A DNA stretch of 64,000 bases, from assembly GCF_015477835.1 (NCBI RefSeq), contig NZ_JADLQN010000002.1:372001-436000 (forward strand). The letters run 5' to 3'. Below the pieces are notes generated by a model. That model saw nothing but the letters and a program-made list of their open reading frames with translations. It had not been told where the DNA came from and ran no database searches. The position numbers and the translations under genes are program-made. Shown piece by piece: positions 28,512-37,463 of the stretch (positions within the stretch are counted from its first letter, which is position 1; each line of letters opens with the position of its first letter). The DNA is from Nocardia higoensis (lineage in GTDB: Bacteria > Actinomycetota > Actinomycetes > Mycobacteriales > Mycobacteriaceae).

Positions 28512-29006
28512 GCGAGGATTCCAATCTTCATGAGGTCGAGCCCTTACGAAGTCCGCCCCGGCGAGAAAAGCTCCCCTCGACGCCGGGGTGGACAGGCGAT
28601 GATCCACAGAACAGCTACGTCACCGTAACCTTACTGAATCGCTGGGTATTCCGGCACGCGAATTCCCGGTAAAAGGGAAGCAATTCGAGGAATGTGGTGC
28701 GTTCGCTCGACATCCGCCGATCCATTGCCCTCGGCTATGACGCCAGTTCGTGATAGGCGAACTCCCTCGTTGTGATCGTCGCAACAGAGTGTTCGCCGTG
28801 CTCTTTTCGGCGAGGTCGCCTTATGTGGATCGGCTATTTCTGATTTGTGAGTATGTGGCGGAATCGGTGCCGGAAGCTGTTTCTGCCCCCAAGGCTGGGG
28901 GTTTTGACAATCTGGACGGTTTGTTTTTGCAAGCGGCCAGCAACTTGTCGGCAGTCCATTCGGCGGTGGCTGTGCACCCGCACGTGCGCGACCCCGCCCG
29001 CGCCGC
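28512..29006. other. 495-bp gap, lower GC, no gene seen
   Basis: Between the start of the secreted-protein gene and the end of the ECF T-component gene, both on the minus strand. GC is visibly lower than around it. A small plus-strand hairpin with TTTT (28886-28905) is the only clear element; no minus-strand transcript would use it. The promoter of the secreted-protein gene should lie near 28520-28650. Confidence 0.5.
28886..28905 (+). terminator. Orphan intrinsic-terminator-like hairpin
   Basis: CCCCCA (28886-28891), loop AGGC, TGGGGG (28896-28901), then TTTT. It is oriented on the plus strand although both flanking genes are on the minus strand, so it would end an unannotated plus-strand transcript, if real. 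Confidence 0.35.
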
Positions 29007-29744
29007 TCAGAGGAGCAGGTCGATCGCCACCGCGCCCGCCCCGGCGAGCACCACGAGCGCCAGCGCCAGCGCGTCACGGCGGGTCGGAACGGCCGGATGA
29101 GCGGTGAGCTGACCGGTGCCGCCGCGCGCGGTGATCGCCTCGCCCAGTTCGGTCGCCCGGCGCGACGCCACCGCCATCGCCGCGGTGAGGATGTCGATGA
29201 CGGGGCTGTCGGTGGCGCGCTCGAGCAGCCGCTCCTTGGGTCGCAGCTTGCGGGCCGCCCGCAGCACCCGGATCTCCTCGAGCAGCAGCGGCAGCCCGCG
29301 CAGCGTCAACGCGACCACCACCGCCCACTCGTCCACCGGCACCCGCAGCTTGCGCAGCGGAGCCCCGAGTTTGGCCAGAGCGGGCGCGATCTCGCCCATC
29401 GGGGTGGTCCACGCGATGAGGAACGACGCCGCCACCAACACGAAACCGAACACCACCACCTGCGTGTAGCGCAGCACCGCCGACCCGCCCATGGGCAGAT
29501 TGATCAGCGCGCCCGCCGCGATCAGCGACCAGAACCACAGCGGCAGCCGCGGCAGGGTTCCCAGCGGCAGTCGCGCGACCGCGCCGATGACGATCAGGAA
29601 GACGATCATCACGCCCAGTACCGTCCACGACGGCCACACCATGAGCAGCAGGCTGAGCAGGAAGGCCGCGATCATCTTGGTGCCCGCCCACAGCCGGTGC
29701 ACGGGGCTGTCCACCGGAACCCGGCGCAGCAGAATGGTGCTCAT
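29007..29744 (-). CDS. ECF transporter T-component-like membrane protein
   Basis: The 245-residue product starts at ATG 29744, overlapping the stop of the upstream ABC gene by ATGA. Several membrane segments are visible (IAAFLLSLLLMVWPSW, LGVMIVFLIVIGA, LWFWSLIAAGALIN, VVVFGFVLVAASFLIAW), followed by the cytoplasmic coupling helices with an Ala-Arg-containing motif (LRAARKLRP) and a final TM. This matches EcfT/CbiQ-like proteins that couple ATPases to a substrate-binding subunit. M. tuberculosis Rv2325c is the likely counterpart, next to Rv2326c. The imported substrate is unknown. Confidence 0.82.
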   Translation of the reverse strand: MSTILLRRVPVDSPVHRLWAGTKMIAAFLLSLLLMVWPSWTVLGVMIVFLIVIGAVARLPLGTLPRLPLWFWSLIAAGALINLPMGGSAVLRYTQVVVFGFVLVAASFLIAWTTPMGEIAPALAKLGAPLRKLRVPVDEWAVVVALTLRGLPLLLEEIRVLRAARKLRPKERLLERATDSPVIDILTAAMAVASRRATELGEAITARGGTGQLTAHPAVPTRRDALALALVVLAGAGAVAIDLLL

Positions 29745-31852
29745 CGGTGACTCCCGTCCTGGTATCCCCACACCTGCGCGGGCCGCGATCTCGAACTGGC
29801 TGACCTGTCCTCGAATCCAGGGGTGTCCCCGGAGCCGGCGGTGTCGGTGAAGCGGCCCCCGCTCAGATGCACGGTGCGGTCGCAGACCGCGGCCATGTCC
29901 TCGACGTCATGGGAGATGACGATGAGGGTGAGCCCGGAATCGCGCAGCCGCGCAAGTAGTTCCACGATGTCGGCGCGGCCCTTCGGGTCGAGCCCGGCCA
30001 GCGGCTCGTCGAGCACCACCACCTGCGGGTGGCTGGCCACGATGGCCGCCAGCACTACCCGTTTGGCCTGCCCGCCACTGAGTTCCTCGATCGAGCGCGC
30101 TGCCAGCGCCCGGTCCAGCCCGACGGCGTCCAGTGCCCGCCCGACCGCGCCGGAACCCGTGGCCCGCCCGCCCCAGTCCGCGATCTCCGCGCCCACGGTC
30201 TGCTTCTGCAGTTGCAGCCGCGAATGCTGGAAGGCCAGCGCCACCCGCCCGATCTGCCGGGTCACCGGCTTTCCACCGAGCAGGCACGCACCCGAACTCG
30301 GGGTCACGAGCCCGGCCATGATCCAGGCCAGCGTCGACTTGCCCGAGCCGTTGCCACCCACCACCAGCACCGCCTCCCCCTGGCGCACGGTCAGGTCGAG
30401 CCCGTGCAGGGCGGGCGCCTCCCACGGCGTGCCCCGGTTGTAGGTATGGCGGACATCGCGCAGCTCCAGCACCGGCCCGCCCATCGGCGTGCGCCGCTCG
30501 CCGCGTGCGGGCTGCGGCCAGGCGGGCAGGCGCTGCACCATCCGGCCGGCGCCCAGATGCACCACCCGGTCGGCGGCGGCCGCGTCGGCTTCGTGGTGGG
30601 TCACCAGCACGACCGCCATCCGGTGCCTGGCAGGCAGTTCACGCAGCAGCGCGACCAGATCCCGGCGCCCGCGCGGATCGATCATGGAGGTCGCCTCGTC
30701 GGCGATCAGCAGCGCGGGCCTGCGGGCCAGCGCCGCGGCCACCGCGAGCCGCTGCTGCTGGCCGCCCGAGAGCGTGGCCGTCTCCCGTCCGCCCATACCG
30801 TCCAGGCCCACCTCGCGCAGCAGCCCGTCCACATCCACCTGCGCGGCGAGGTCGGTGGGCAGCCCCCACACCACGTCGTCGGCGACCAGCACGCCCAGCG
30901 TCTGGCTCTCCGGGCGTTGCAGCACCAGCGCCGTGCCACCCAAGTGCCCGAGTCCGGCCGAGCCCGGCCGCAGCACTTCGCCGCTGGTGGGCGGCAGACC
31001 GGCCAGCAGCCGGGTCAGCGTGGATTTGCCCGAGCCGTTGTGGCCGACCACGGCGACGAACTCGCCCGCGGCCACGGTCAGGTCGATGCCGTGCAGTGCG
31101 TCGACGTGCGCGCCGGGATAGCGGAACCCGGCCCCACGCAAGGTCACCGGCAACGGGCCGATCGGCCGGTCGTCGGCGGGGGCGTCGAGCCGGTCACGGC
31201 TGGGCAGCCAGGCCAACCGGTCCAGGATCGAGCCGAGCACATACCAGGAGCACACCGCGCTGACCAGCACACCGACCACCACGCCGCTGCCGACGTAGAG
31301 CCACCACCACGTGAGCACGGCCTCGGTGGCCGAGTCCACCGCGCGGCCGATCGACTCCAGCTCCGGCCTGCTCTCGGTGATCTCGCGCACCCCGCCCGCG
31401 GTGTTGCGGACGGTGTCGAAGAACAGTTCCCTGGTCTTGGCGAACACCAGCAGCGATCCCACCGAGAACGCCGCCCACGCCAGCCCGGCCACCGACGCCG
31501 CGAGACAGGCTGTCGCCAGCCCGCGCCCGTGCCGTTTGACTCCGCCGATGATGCCGCCGATGGTGGCGGTGCTGACCACGCCGATGGCGGGCATCACGCC
31601 CGCCGCCACGAAGGTCACCAGCGCCGCCGCGACCGTCGCGGTCACCAGCGCCCGCACCCGGTACCGATGCGCGAGCATGCCCATCGGCACCGCCGCCACC
31701 AGTTGCAGCGCGGCCGCGAACGGCACCACCGAGCCGACGGTGATCAGGCCGACGGTGACGCCGCCGAGCACCGCGCCCACGGCCAGTTCGATCGGCCGCA
31801 GCGTCCCGCGTTGCCCAGGACCGGCGACGAGCACGGTCGGCGTCTCACTCAC
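29741..31852 (-). CDS. Fused ECF-type ABC transporter: membrane domain plus two ATPase domains
   Basis: 703 residues. Residues about 18-215 contain about six membrane segments resembling an S-component-like integral domain. ATPase 1 (about 235-440) has Walker A GHNGSGKST, signature LSGGQQQR and Walker B ALLIADEATSMIDPRG. ATPase 2 (about 455-665) has GGNGSGKST, LSGGQAKR and VVVLDEPLAGLDPKG, and H-loops THH and SHD. With the T-component gene it makes a complete ECF importer in two polypeptides. The same architecture occurs in M. tuberculosis Rv2326c (about 697 residues). Both nucleotide sites look intact. No vitamin gene lies nearby to suggest the cargo. Confidence 0.85.
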   Translation of the reverse strand: MSETPTVLVAGPGQRGTLRPIELAVGAVLGGVTVGLITVGSVVPFAAALQLVAAVPMGMLAHRYRVRALVTATVAAALVTFVAAGVMPAIGVVSTATIGGIIGGVKRHGRGLATACLAASVAGLAWAAFSVGSLLVFAKTRELFFDTVRNTAGGVREITESRPELESIGRAVDSATEAVLTWWWLYVGSGVVVGVLVSAVCSWYVLGSILDRLAWLPSRDRLDAPADDRPIGPLPVTLRGAGFRYPGAHVDALHGIDLTVAAGEFVAVVGHNGSGKSTLTRLLAGLPPTSGEVLRPGSAGLGHLGGTALVLQRPESQTLGVLVADDVVWGLPTDLAAQVDVDGLLREVGLDGMGGRETATLSGGQQQRLAVAAALARRPALLIADEATSMIDPRGRRDLVALLRELPARHRMAVVLVTHHEADAAAADRVVHLGAGRMVQRLPAWPQPARGERRTPMGGPVLELRDVRHTYNRGTPWEAPALHGLDLTVRQGEAVLVVGGNGSGKSTLAWIMAGLVTPSSGACLLGGKPVTRQIGRVALAFQHSRLQLQKQTVGAEIADWGGRATGSGAVGRALDAVGLDRALAARSIEELSGGQAKRVVLAAIVASHPQVVVLDEPLAGLDPKGRADIVELLARLRDSGLTLIVISHDVEDMAAVCDRTVHLSGGRFTDTAGSGDTPGFEDRSASSRSRPAQVWGYQDGSHR

Positions 31853-32167
31853 GCGAACAAGTCTGCCAGCCCCGCCGCGGGGCCACTCGGCTCGGCGGCG
31901 GACTGCGGCGGACTACGCCGACTCGCCCACGAGCCCCTGCCCGCGGCCGCCGCCTGCCCGCCGACAAGGCAGCCGACCGGCCGTCGGCCCGCGAGGCCCC
32001 GGCCCGCTGCTCCGGTACGACCCGGCGACGCCCCGGCAGCCGCGCGGTCGTGGGCCCGCCAGGTCGTGGCTCGCTGCTCCGCCCGCCGGCCTGCTGGGGA
32101 GGGGCGAGGGCGGCCCGCGCGTGTGTGCGGCGCCGCGGGCGTCGACCGCGGCCGTCGCGCGTGCCGC
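31853..32167. other. 315-bp gap, very GC-rich, nothing identified
   Basis: Lies upstream of the ABC gene and downstream of the monooxygenase gene (both minus strand). No open frame with family similarity and no hairpin with a T-run were found. The promoter of the transporter operon should be at its left end. Confidence 0.5.
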
Positions 32168-33697
32168 TCACGACGCGGGCGTCAGAAGGTAGTCGTCGGG
32201 GTCGAGCGTGCGGACCCGACGGCGGTAGCTGGTGACCGTGCCCGGCCAGTTGTTGGTGATGCGCCCGGCGGCATCGCGGTACCAGCTCGAGCAGAAGTTC
32301 CACGGTGAGCGATCGAGCCGCTCCCGCAGTTCCCGGTTGAACCGCTCCTCCCGCGCGGCATCGACCTCGATGACGTGTCCCGGTCGGTCGGCGAGCAGTT
32401 CGACGGCCTGACGGATATAGCGCGCCTGCGTCTCGATCATGGCGATGATCGAGCCGACACCCAGATTGGTGTTGGGCCCGTAGACCATGAACATGTTGGG
32501 GAAGCCCGGCACCGTCATGCCGTAGAAGGCGTGCGCGCCCTCGGCCCACGCCGCCGAGAGTTCGCGCCCGCCCCGCCCGCGCACCCGCATCGGCCACAGG
32601 AATTCGGTGCCCTTGAAGCCGGTGCCGTAGATGATCACGTCGGCCTCGTGCACCGTCCCGTCGGCGGTGCGCACGCCGGTCGGGGTGATCTCGGTGATCG
32701 CCTCGGTCGCCACGGTGACATTCGGCTGGGTGAGCGCGGGAAAGTAATCCCCGGAGAACAGGACTCGCTTGCAGGCGATCGGATAGTCGGGCGTGAGCTT
32801 CGCCCGCAACGCCGGATCGGGGACCTGTTTGCGCAGATGCCTTGCCGCGATCCTGCTCACCAGCGAGGCGATCCACGGCGCGTCCACCAGCCCCAGCGAG
32901 GACACCTCCGCCAGCGTCCACCAGCCGAGCCGTTCCGCCGAGAGCATGCCGGGAATCCTCGCGAACAGCGTGTGCTGCACCGGTGTGTAATCGGTGTCGA
33001 ACTTGGGCAGCACCCAGGCCGCGCTGCGCTGGAACACCGTCAGATGCTCGACCCGCGGCTGGATCCGGGGGATGTACTGGACGGCACTGGCCCCTGTCCC
33101 GATGCACGCCACCCGTTTTCCGGTGAGATCGACATCGTGATCCCACAGCGCCGAGTGGAAGGCGGCTCCGGTGAACGTGTCCACCCCGGGGATGTCGGGC
33201 ATGGCGGGGCGCGACAACTGCCCCACCGCCGAGACGAGCACATCGGCCACGTAGGTGTTCCCCTCGGCCGTCCGCACCGTCCACCGCCCGGCACCGGGGG
33301 CCGCGGTGTCCGCGCCCGCGACGGCACCGCCGCCGTTCGCGCGGGCTGCTGCCCCGTCGGGCCGTTCGTCGAAGACGGCCTCGGTGACCTGCGCACCGAA
33401 TCGGATGCGGTCGAGCAGGCCGTGTCTGCGTGCGACACCACGCAGGTAATCGTGGATGGCGGCCTGACCGGAGTAGCGCTGAGGCCAATCCGGCTTGGGC
33501 TCGAAGGAATAGGAGTACAGCGGCGAGGGCACATCACAGGCCGCGCCGGGATAGGTGTTCTCCCGCCACACCCCACCGAGGTCGCTGGCCCGCTCGAGAA
33601 CGACGACATCGTCGAAACCGTTGCGCTGCAACTCGACAGCCACGCCGATGCCGCCGAAGCCGGCGCCGATGACGAGCACCGAAGGACCTGAACCCAT
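32168..33697 (-). CDS. Flavin-containing, Baeyer-Villiger-type monooxygenase
   Basis: The 509-residue product starts at ATG 33697 behind GAGGAGAGG; an in-frame extension to 33757 lacks similarity. FAD motif VIGAGFGGIGVAVEL at the N-terminus, GGVWRENTYPGAACDVPSPL, the BVMO fingerprint FTGAAFHSALW (near 155-165), NADPH motif CIGTGASAVQYIP and the ATG-like YGTGFKGTEFL. It inserts oxygen next to a ketone or oxidises heteroatoms using NADPH and O2. The segment YGPNTNLGVGSIIAMIE is typical of mycobacterial EthA-like relatives. A Gly/Ala-rich insertion near 120-135 is unusual. Substrate unknown. Confidence 0.9.
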   Translation of the reverse strand: MGSGPSVLVIGAGFGGIGVAVELQRNGFDDVVVLERASDLGGVWRENTYPGAACDVPSPLYSYSFEPKPDWPQRYSGQAAIHDYLRGVARRHGLLDRIRFGAQVTEAVFDERPDGAAARANGGGAVAGADTAAPGAGRWTVRTAEGNTYVADVLVSAVGQLSRPAMPDIPGVDTFTGAAFHSALWDHDVDLTGKRVACIGTGASAVQYIPRIQPRVEHLTVFQRSAAWVLPKFDTDYTPVQHTLFARIPGMLSAERLGWWTLAEVSSLGLVDAPWIASLVSRIAARHLRKQVPDPALRAKLTPDYPIACKRVLFSGDYFPALTQPNVTVATEAITEITPTGVRTADGTVHEADVIIYGTGFKGTEFLWPMRVRGRGGRELSAAWAEGAHAFYGMTVPGFPNMFMVYGPNTNLGVGSIIAMIETQARYIRQAVELLADRPGHVIEVDAAREERFNRELRERLDRSPWNFCSSWYRDAAGRITNNWPGTVTSYRRRVRTLDPDDYLLTPAS

Positions 33698-33818
33698 GCG
33701 CCTCTCCTCACCCTGCCGCCGATGCCTCAACTGTAGAGGCGCGCGATGGCCGGTCATGTCCTTTCGGCGGCAGGCGCCGCTGCCCTGTGGACAACGGCGG
33801 GGTTGTGGAATATGCCGG

Positions 33819-34484
33819 TCACGGGTGCTGGCCGCGCCCCTCCCGGCTGCCGGAATAGGCCAGCTCGCGCACGCGGCCGACGACCTCGGGCAGGAGACGC
33901 ACGTCGTCGGGATGGTTCATCACCGGATCGAAGAAGTCGGTGCGGTAGTCGCCGGCGTCGACCGGATGCAGGGTGACCCGGGCGATCTTGCGGGGCCGTC
34001 CGATCAGGCCCGCCGCCGACAGGGTGTATTCGATCGGCGTCGTGCGCACGTGCTCCTCGAGATCGTCCAGCGACGAAGAGGAGGGCAGACCCGGCTCCGG
34101 CTCGGCGAACAGCCAGACCGGGGATCGGTCGCCGAGCCGATAGGGCATCAGACTGCCGTAGCGGGCGCTGCGCCAGCCGCGCGCCGGGGTGAGGAAGTAG
34201 CGGCCGAGCACGCCTTCGCCGGTGGTGGCCAGCGCGAGATCGAACGGTTTGTCGTCGCGATCGAGCACCCGCAGCGCCAGCCCCAGCACATCGGGGAGTC
34301 CGGACGGTGTGCCGATGCCCTTGGACATGCGCGCGAGTACAGCGCGTTCACCCTCGCCGAACAGGTCTTCGACCTCGGGCTCGGGGTGCAGCCTGCCCGA
34401 CAGCGGCAGACCGTTGGGATGGAAGACGCGCGCGTGCCGGAGTCGGGCCGCGCCCGCGAAGAACTCACGGAAGAGCTGGGTCAT
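33819..34484 (-). CDS. Conserved protein resembling catalase-like haem domain proteins
   Basis: The 221-residue product starts at ATG 34484 (MTQLFREFFAGAARL); a longer in-frame extension to 34694 runs antisense to the neighbour. The pattern HARVFHPNGLPLSGRL, VLARMSKGIGTPSGLPDVLG, LALRV and YFLTPARGWRSARYGSLMPY resembles a family of short actinobacterial proteins related to the catalase core and often labelled phosphodiesterase for reasons I cannot see. No haem-ligand tyrosine could be fixed. It follows the metallophosphoesterase gene by 65 bp in the same direction, so the two may form an operon. Confidence 0.6.
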   Translation of the reverse strand: MTQLFREFFAGAARLRHARVFHPNGLPLSGRLHPEPEVEDLFGEGERAVLARMSKGIGTPSGLPDVLGLALRVLDRDDKPFDLALATTGEGVLGRYFLTPARGWRSARYGSLMPYRLGDRSPVWLFAEPEPGLPSSSSLDDLEEHVRTTPIEYTLSAAGLIGRPRKIARVTLHPVDAGDYRTDFFDPVMNHPDDVRLLPEVVGRVRELAYSGSREGRGQHP

Positions 34485-34549
34485 GTGGCCTGGGTGCCCG
34501 GACCCGCCCCGGTCAAACGGCGCGGCCGCGCTGCCGGCCGCCCCGGATG

Positions 34550-35329
34550 TCAGGACAGCGGCGCGCCCGTGCATCCGTTCATCGGCACGGTGCGGAAATG
34601 CGTCGTGATCGCCCCGGTTTCGTCGAAGACATGCAGAGCGACGGCCGGATCGGGGGAATAGTCCATCACCCGGTCCGGTGGCCGCAGCTCCCACGCGCCG
34701 CTCAGCACCGACGAGGTGCTCGGCGCGACCAGCAGAGGCCGACCGGCGAACAGGGTGACCGCCGAAGAGTGGGCGTGACCTGCGAGAACAGCGCGGATCC
34801 GCGCATCGGACGTCACCAGTTCGGCCAGCCTGCCCGGCTCGGCGAGCGCGATGTCGTCGACGATGGGACTGTGCAGGCGCACCGGCGGATGATGCATGGC
34901 CAGCACGATCGGCGCGTGCGCGGACGTCTCGGCGAGGACGCCGCGCAGCCAGTCGTAGCTCTGCTCGTCGATCCGCCCGCCTGGCTCGCCGGGGACGGTC
35001 GTGTCCAGCATGATCACCGTCAGCTCGCCGATGCGGTGGACGTGATGGATCGGATCGGCGGAGGCTTCGATGCCGAGCAGTTCGGTGCGGAAGGCGACCC
35101 GCTCGTCGTGATTACCGGGAATGGAATAGACGGGGATGTCGGACTTCAACGCGGCGCGCGCCTCGGCGTACTGCGCGGCGCTGCCGGACTCGGTGATGTC
35201 ACCGGTATGCAGGATCGCGTCGGGCCTGCGCGGCAGGTCGGCCAGGAAGTCCATCACCTTCTCGGCCCGTCGGGCGTTGCGGGTGCCGAGGTCGAAATGG
35301 GTGTCGCTGACCTGCGCTACCAGGATCAT
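34550..35329 (-). CDS. Calcineurin-like metallophosphodiesterase (CpdA/Rv0805-like)
   Basis: 259 residues from ATG 35329. All dimetal motifs are present: SDTHFD (about 8-13), HTGDITE, PGNHDER, AMHHPP and AGHAHSS. This order and spacing matches the class III cyclic-nucleotide phosphodiesterase group (E. coli CpdA, M. tuberculosis Rv0805). It could hydrolyse cAMP made by the nucleotide cyclase at 36372-37367, two genes away; that link is inference from distance. It is soluble, with no signal peptide. Other phosphodiester substrates are possible. Confidence 0.85.
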   Translation of the reverse strand: MILVAQVSDTHFDLGTRNARRAEKVMDFLADLPRRPDAILHTGDITESGSAAQYAEARAALKSDIPVYSIPGNHDERVAFRTELLGIEASADPIHHVHRIGELTVIMLDTTVPGEPGGRIDEQSYDWLRGVLAETSAHAPIVLAMHHPPVRLHSPIVDDIALAEPGRLAELVTSDARIRAVLAGHAHSSAVTLFAGRPLLVAPSTSSVLSGAWELRPPDRVMDYSPDPAVALHVFDETGAITTHFRTVPMNGCTGAPLS

Positions 35330-35563
35330 CGGCGGTCGCTTTCTCTGCGGAGTCGCCGCGTCGCGTCACGGCGTGGTCGGCACGCGAGCACATGCACCTG
35401 TCCAGGCTAACGGCCCCTGGACCGCCGGTCCGCATGAGCCTCACCACGATCGGTCGGCACCGGTGCGCGCTCGTCGACGGACCGGCGGGGGCGGTGACCG
35501 CGGCGGGAAGGCCCCGTCGGCTGTCGACGACCGGAGCCGCTGCTCGCGCGAACGGGCCGCGGC

Positions 35564-36334
35564 TCAGGAGCCGATCGGCGCGTCGGGATCGAGCAGGGCG
35601 GCCGGGTCGTCGAGTTCGGGCACCGCCGACCAGAAGTCCGCCCCCGGGGGCGCGATCAGATCGAGCACGGCCGGATCGCGCCAGGGGGCGTCCAAACGCA
35701 GCCGCCACGAGTGCAGGTGCGCGCGCGGCAGCCCGGACCTGCCGAACAGCGGATCGCCGACGATCGCGTGCCCGATCCAGGCCAGGTGCACCCGGATCTG
35801 ATGTCTGCGCCCGGTCACCGGGCGCAGGGCCAGCACCGCCCGGCCGCCGGTGCGGGCCAGGGTCGTGAACTCGGTGCGCGACGGGTAGTTCTTGGTGGGC
35901 AGCAGATCGGCCTCGTCGACGAACCAGCGCCCGTCCGCCGACCGGATGGACTCGCGCGGCGCGGCGATGCGCACCCGATTCTTGCGCCCGACGCTCAGCG
36001 GCAGCTCGATGACGCCGCGATCGGGCAGCTCGACCCCCTCGACCACCGCCAGGTACGCCTTCTCCGCCGTGCGCTTGGCGAACTGCCTGGTCAGCATGCC
36101 GTGCGCGCCGAGGTCCTTGGCCAGCAGCACCAGCCCCGAGGTGACCTTGTCGATGCGGTGCACCGGATACAACGTCTCGCCCGCCGCGGCGGCCGATTCC
36201 ACGATGTCGGTGTCGTGGCGTTCCCCGGTCACCGAGATGCCCGCGGGCTTGTTCAGCGCGAGCACCGCCGCGTCCTCGGCGAGCAGGTACCGCTCCCGCA
36301 GCCGCGACCAGTCCGTTTCCACTCCGGCATCCAC
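35564..36334 (-). CDS. RluA-family RNA pseudouridine synthase
   Basis: The 256-residue product starts at GTG 36334. The catalytic aspartate is in the HRID motif (PVHRIDKVTSGLVLLAKD, about residues 58-75). Other family blocks are LNKPAGISVTG, KAYLAVVEG and RPVTGRRHQIRVHLAWIGHAIVGD. It has no S4 domain, so it is the short RluA/RluC catalytic-only type that modifies rRNA or tRNA uridines. It lies 37 bp after the cyclase stop, in the same direction. The exact RNA target cannot be read from sequence. Confidence 0.9.
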   Translation of the reverse strand: MDAGVETDWSRLRERYLLAEDAAVLALNKPAGISVTGERHDTDIVESAAAAGETLYPVHRIDKVTSGLVLLAKDLGAHGMLTRQFAKRTAEKAYLAVVEGVELPDRGVIELPLSVGRKNRVRIAAPRESIRSADGRWFVDEADLLPTKNYPSRTEFTTLARTGGRAVLALRPVTGRRHQIRVHLAWIGHAIVGDPLFGRSGLPRAHLHSWRLRLDAPWRDPAVLDLIAPPGADFWSAVPELDDPAALLDPDAPIGS

Positions 36335-36371
36335 GCCGTCGACCTTACGGACGCCCGTGCGCCCGGGCGTG

Positions 36372-37367
36372 TCAGGCCCGGCGGATCAGATGCGGGCGCA
36401 GCCGGTTGAACCCGCGCAGCCGGACACTGCGCAGATGCCGCACCTTGAACTCCGGATCGTCGCGCAGTTTCTCCTCGGCGCCGTCGTCGACGAGCACTGT
36501 GCCGGGCCTGGCCACGCCGGTCAGCCTGGCCGCGATGTTGACCACCGTCCCGTACAGGTCGCCGAATCGCTGCAGCACCGGCCCGTAGGCCACCGCCACC
36601 CGCAGTTCCGGGGTGGAGCCCACCAGCATCGTCGACTCCTGGATGTCGAGCGCGATGTGCGCGGCGGCGCGCGCGGTCTCGGCGGCGAACATGACCTCGT
36701 CGCCGACGTTCTTGATCACCCACCCACCGTGCTCGGTGATGGCTGCCGTCGTGGTGGACTCGAAAGCCTCCAGCAGCGTGGACAATTCGTCGGGATGCAG
36801 GTGCCTGGTGAGCCGGGTGTAGCCGACCATGTCGGCGAATCCGACGGCCAGTTCCCTGGTCGAGTCCTCGTTGAGCGGGGTGACCGCGCCGTCGAACGAA
36901 CGGTTCAGCGCCGCGGCCAGGTGCCTGCGCCAGGTGTAGGAGAGCAGATCCGCGAGCGCGGTCATCGTCTCCTCGGAGATGCGGCGGACATTCTCCGGGG
37001 AGTCGCCCTCGGCGGCCATCCGGGTGTAGATCTCGGCGAGCACCAGGTCCGCCTGCCATTCCGCCAGCCGCGCCATCCCCTGACCGATGGTGCGCGCCGC
37101 CGCCGCCTGGGACCGCAGATCCGCGCCGCCGACCACGCTCATCGACCGGAACTTCCGCACCGCCTCCACATCGCCCTCGGTGTAGTCGACGGCGCTGTCG
37201 TCGTTGGCGGGAAAGCCCAGCGCGGTCCACAGCCTGCGCGATACCCCGGGCGCCACCCCGGAATGCTCGGCGACCTGATGTCGGTCGTATTTGCGCTCGC
37301 CACCCAGGAGATAGGACTCCACCACCGACTGGACCAGCTCGGAATGCTGCTGTTGCGACGACGCCAT
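36372..37367 (-). CDS. Class III adenylate/guanylate cyclase
   Basis: 331 residues. The N-terminal regulatory region (1-165) is helical and includes YTEGDVEAVRKFR; the catalytic domain spans about 172-331. Metal aspartates are D179 (GFADMVGYT) and D223 (KNVGDEVMF), and the transition-state residues lie in YGTVVNIAARLTGVAR. The N-terminal domain type recalls M. tuberculosis Rv1264/Rv2212-like soluble cyclases, where it inhibits or senses pH or fatty acids. No membrane segment is present. The substrate-defining lysine appears to be K219, consistent with adenylate cyclase. Confidence 0.88.
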   Translation of the reverse strand: MASSQQQHSELVQSVVESYLLGGERKYDRHQVAEHSGVAPGVSRRLWTALGFPANDDSAVDYTEGDVEAVRKFRSMSVVGGADLRSQAAAARTIGQGMARLAEWQADLVLAEIYTRMAAEGDSPENVRRISEETMTALADLLSYTWRRHLAAALNRSFDGAVTPLNEDSTRELAVGFADMVGYTRLTRHLHPDELSTLLEAFESTTTAAITEHGGWVIKNVGDEVMFAAETARAAAHIALDIQESTMLVGSTPELRVAVAYGPVLQRFGDLYGTVVNIAARLTGVARPGTVLVDDGAEEKLRDDPEFKVRHLRSVRLRGFNRLRPHLIRRA

Positions 37368-37463
37368 TCCGTCACCTTACGGCCCGGCGCCGCGCCCGTC
37401 CCGGGCTTTCCCGCCCGGCGCGAGCCGCAGGCGTACCGGCACCCGATCGATGCCGGAAACCGC

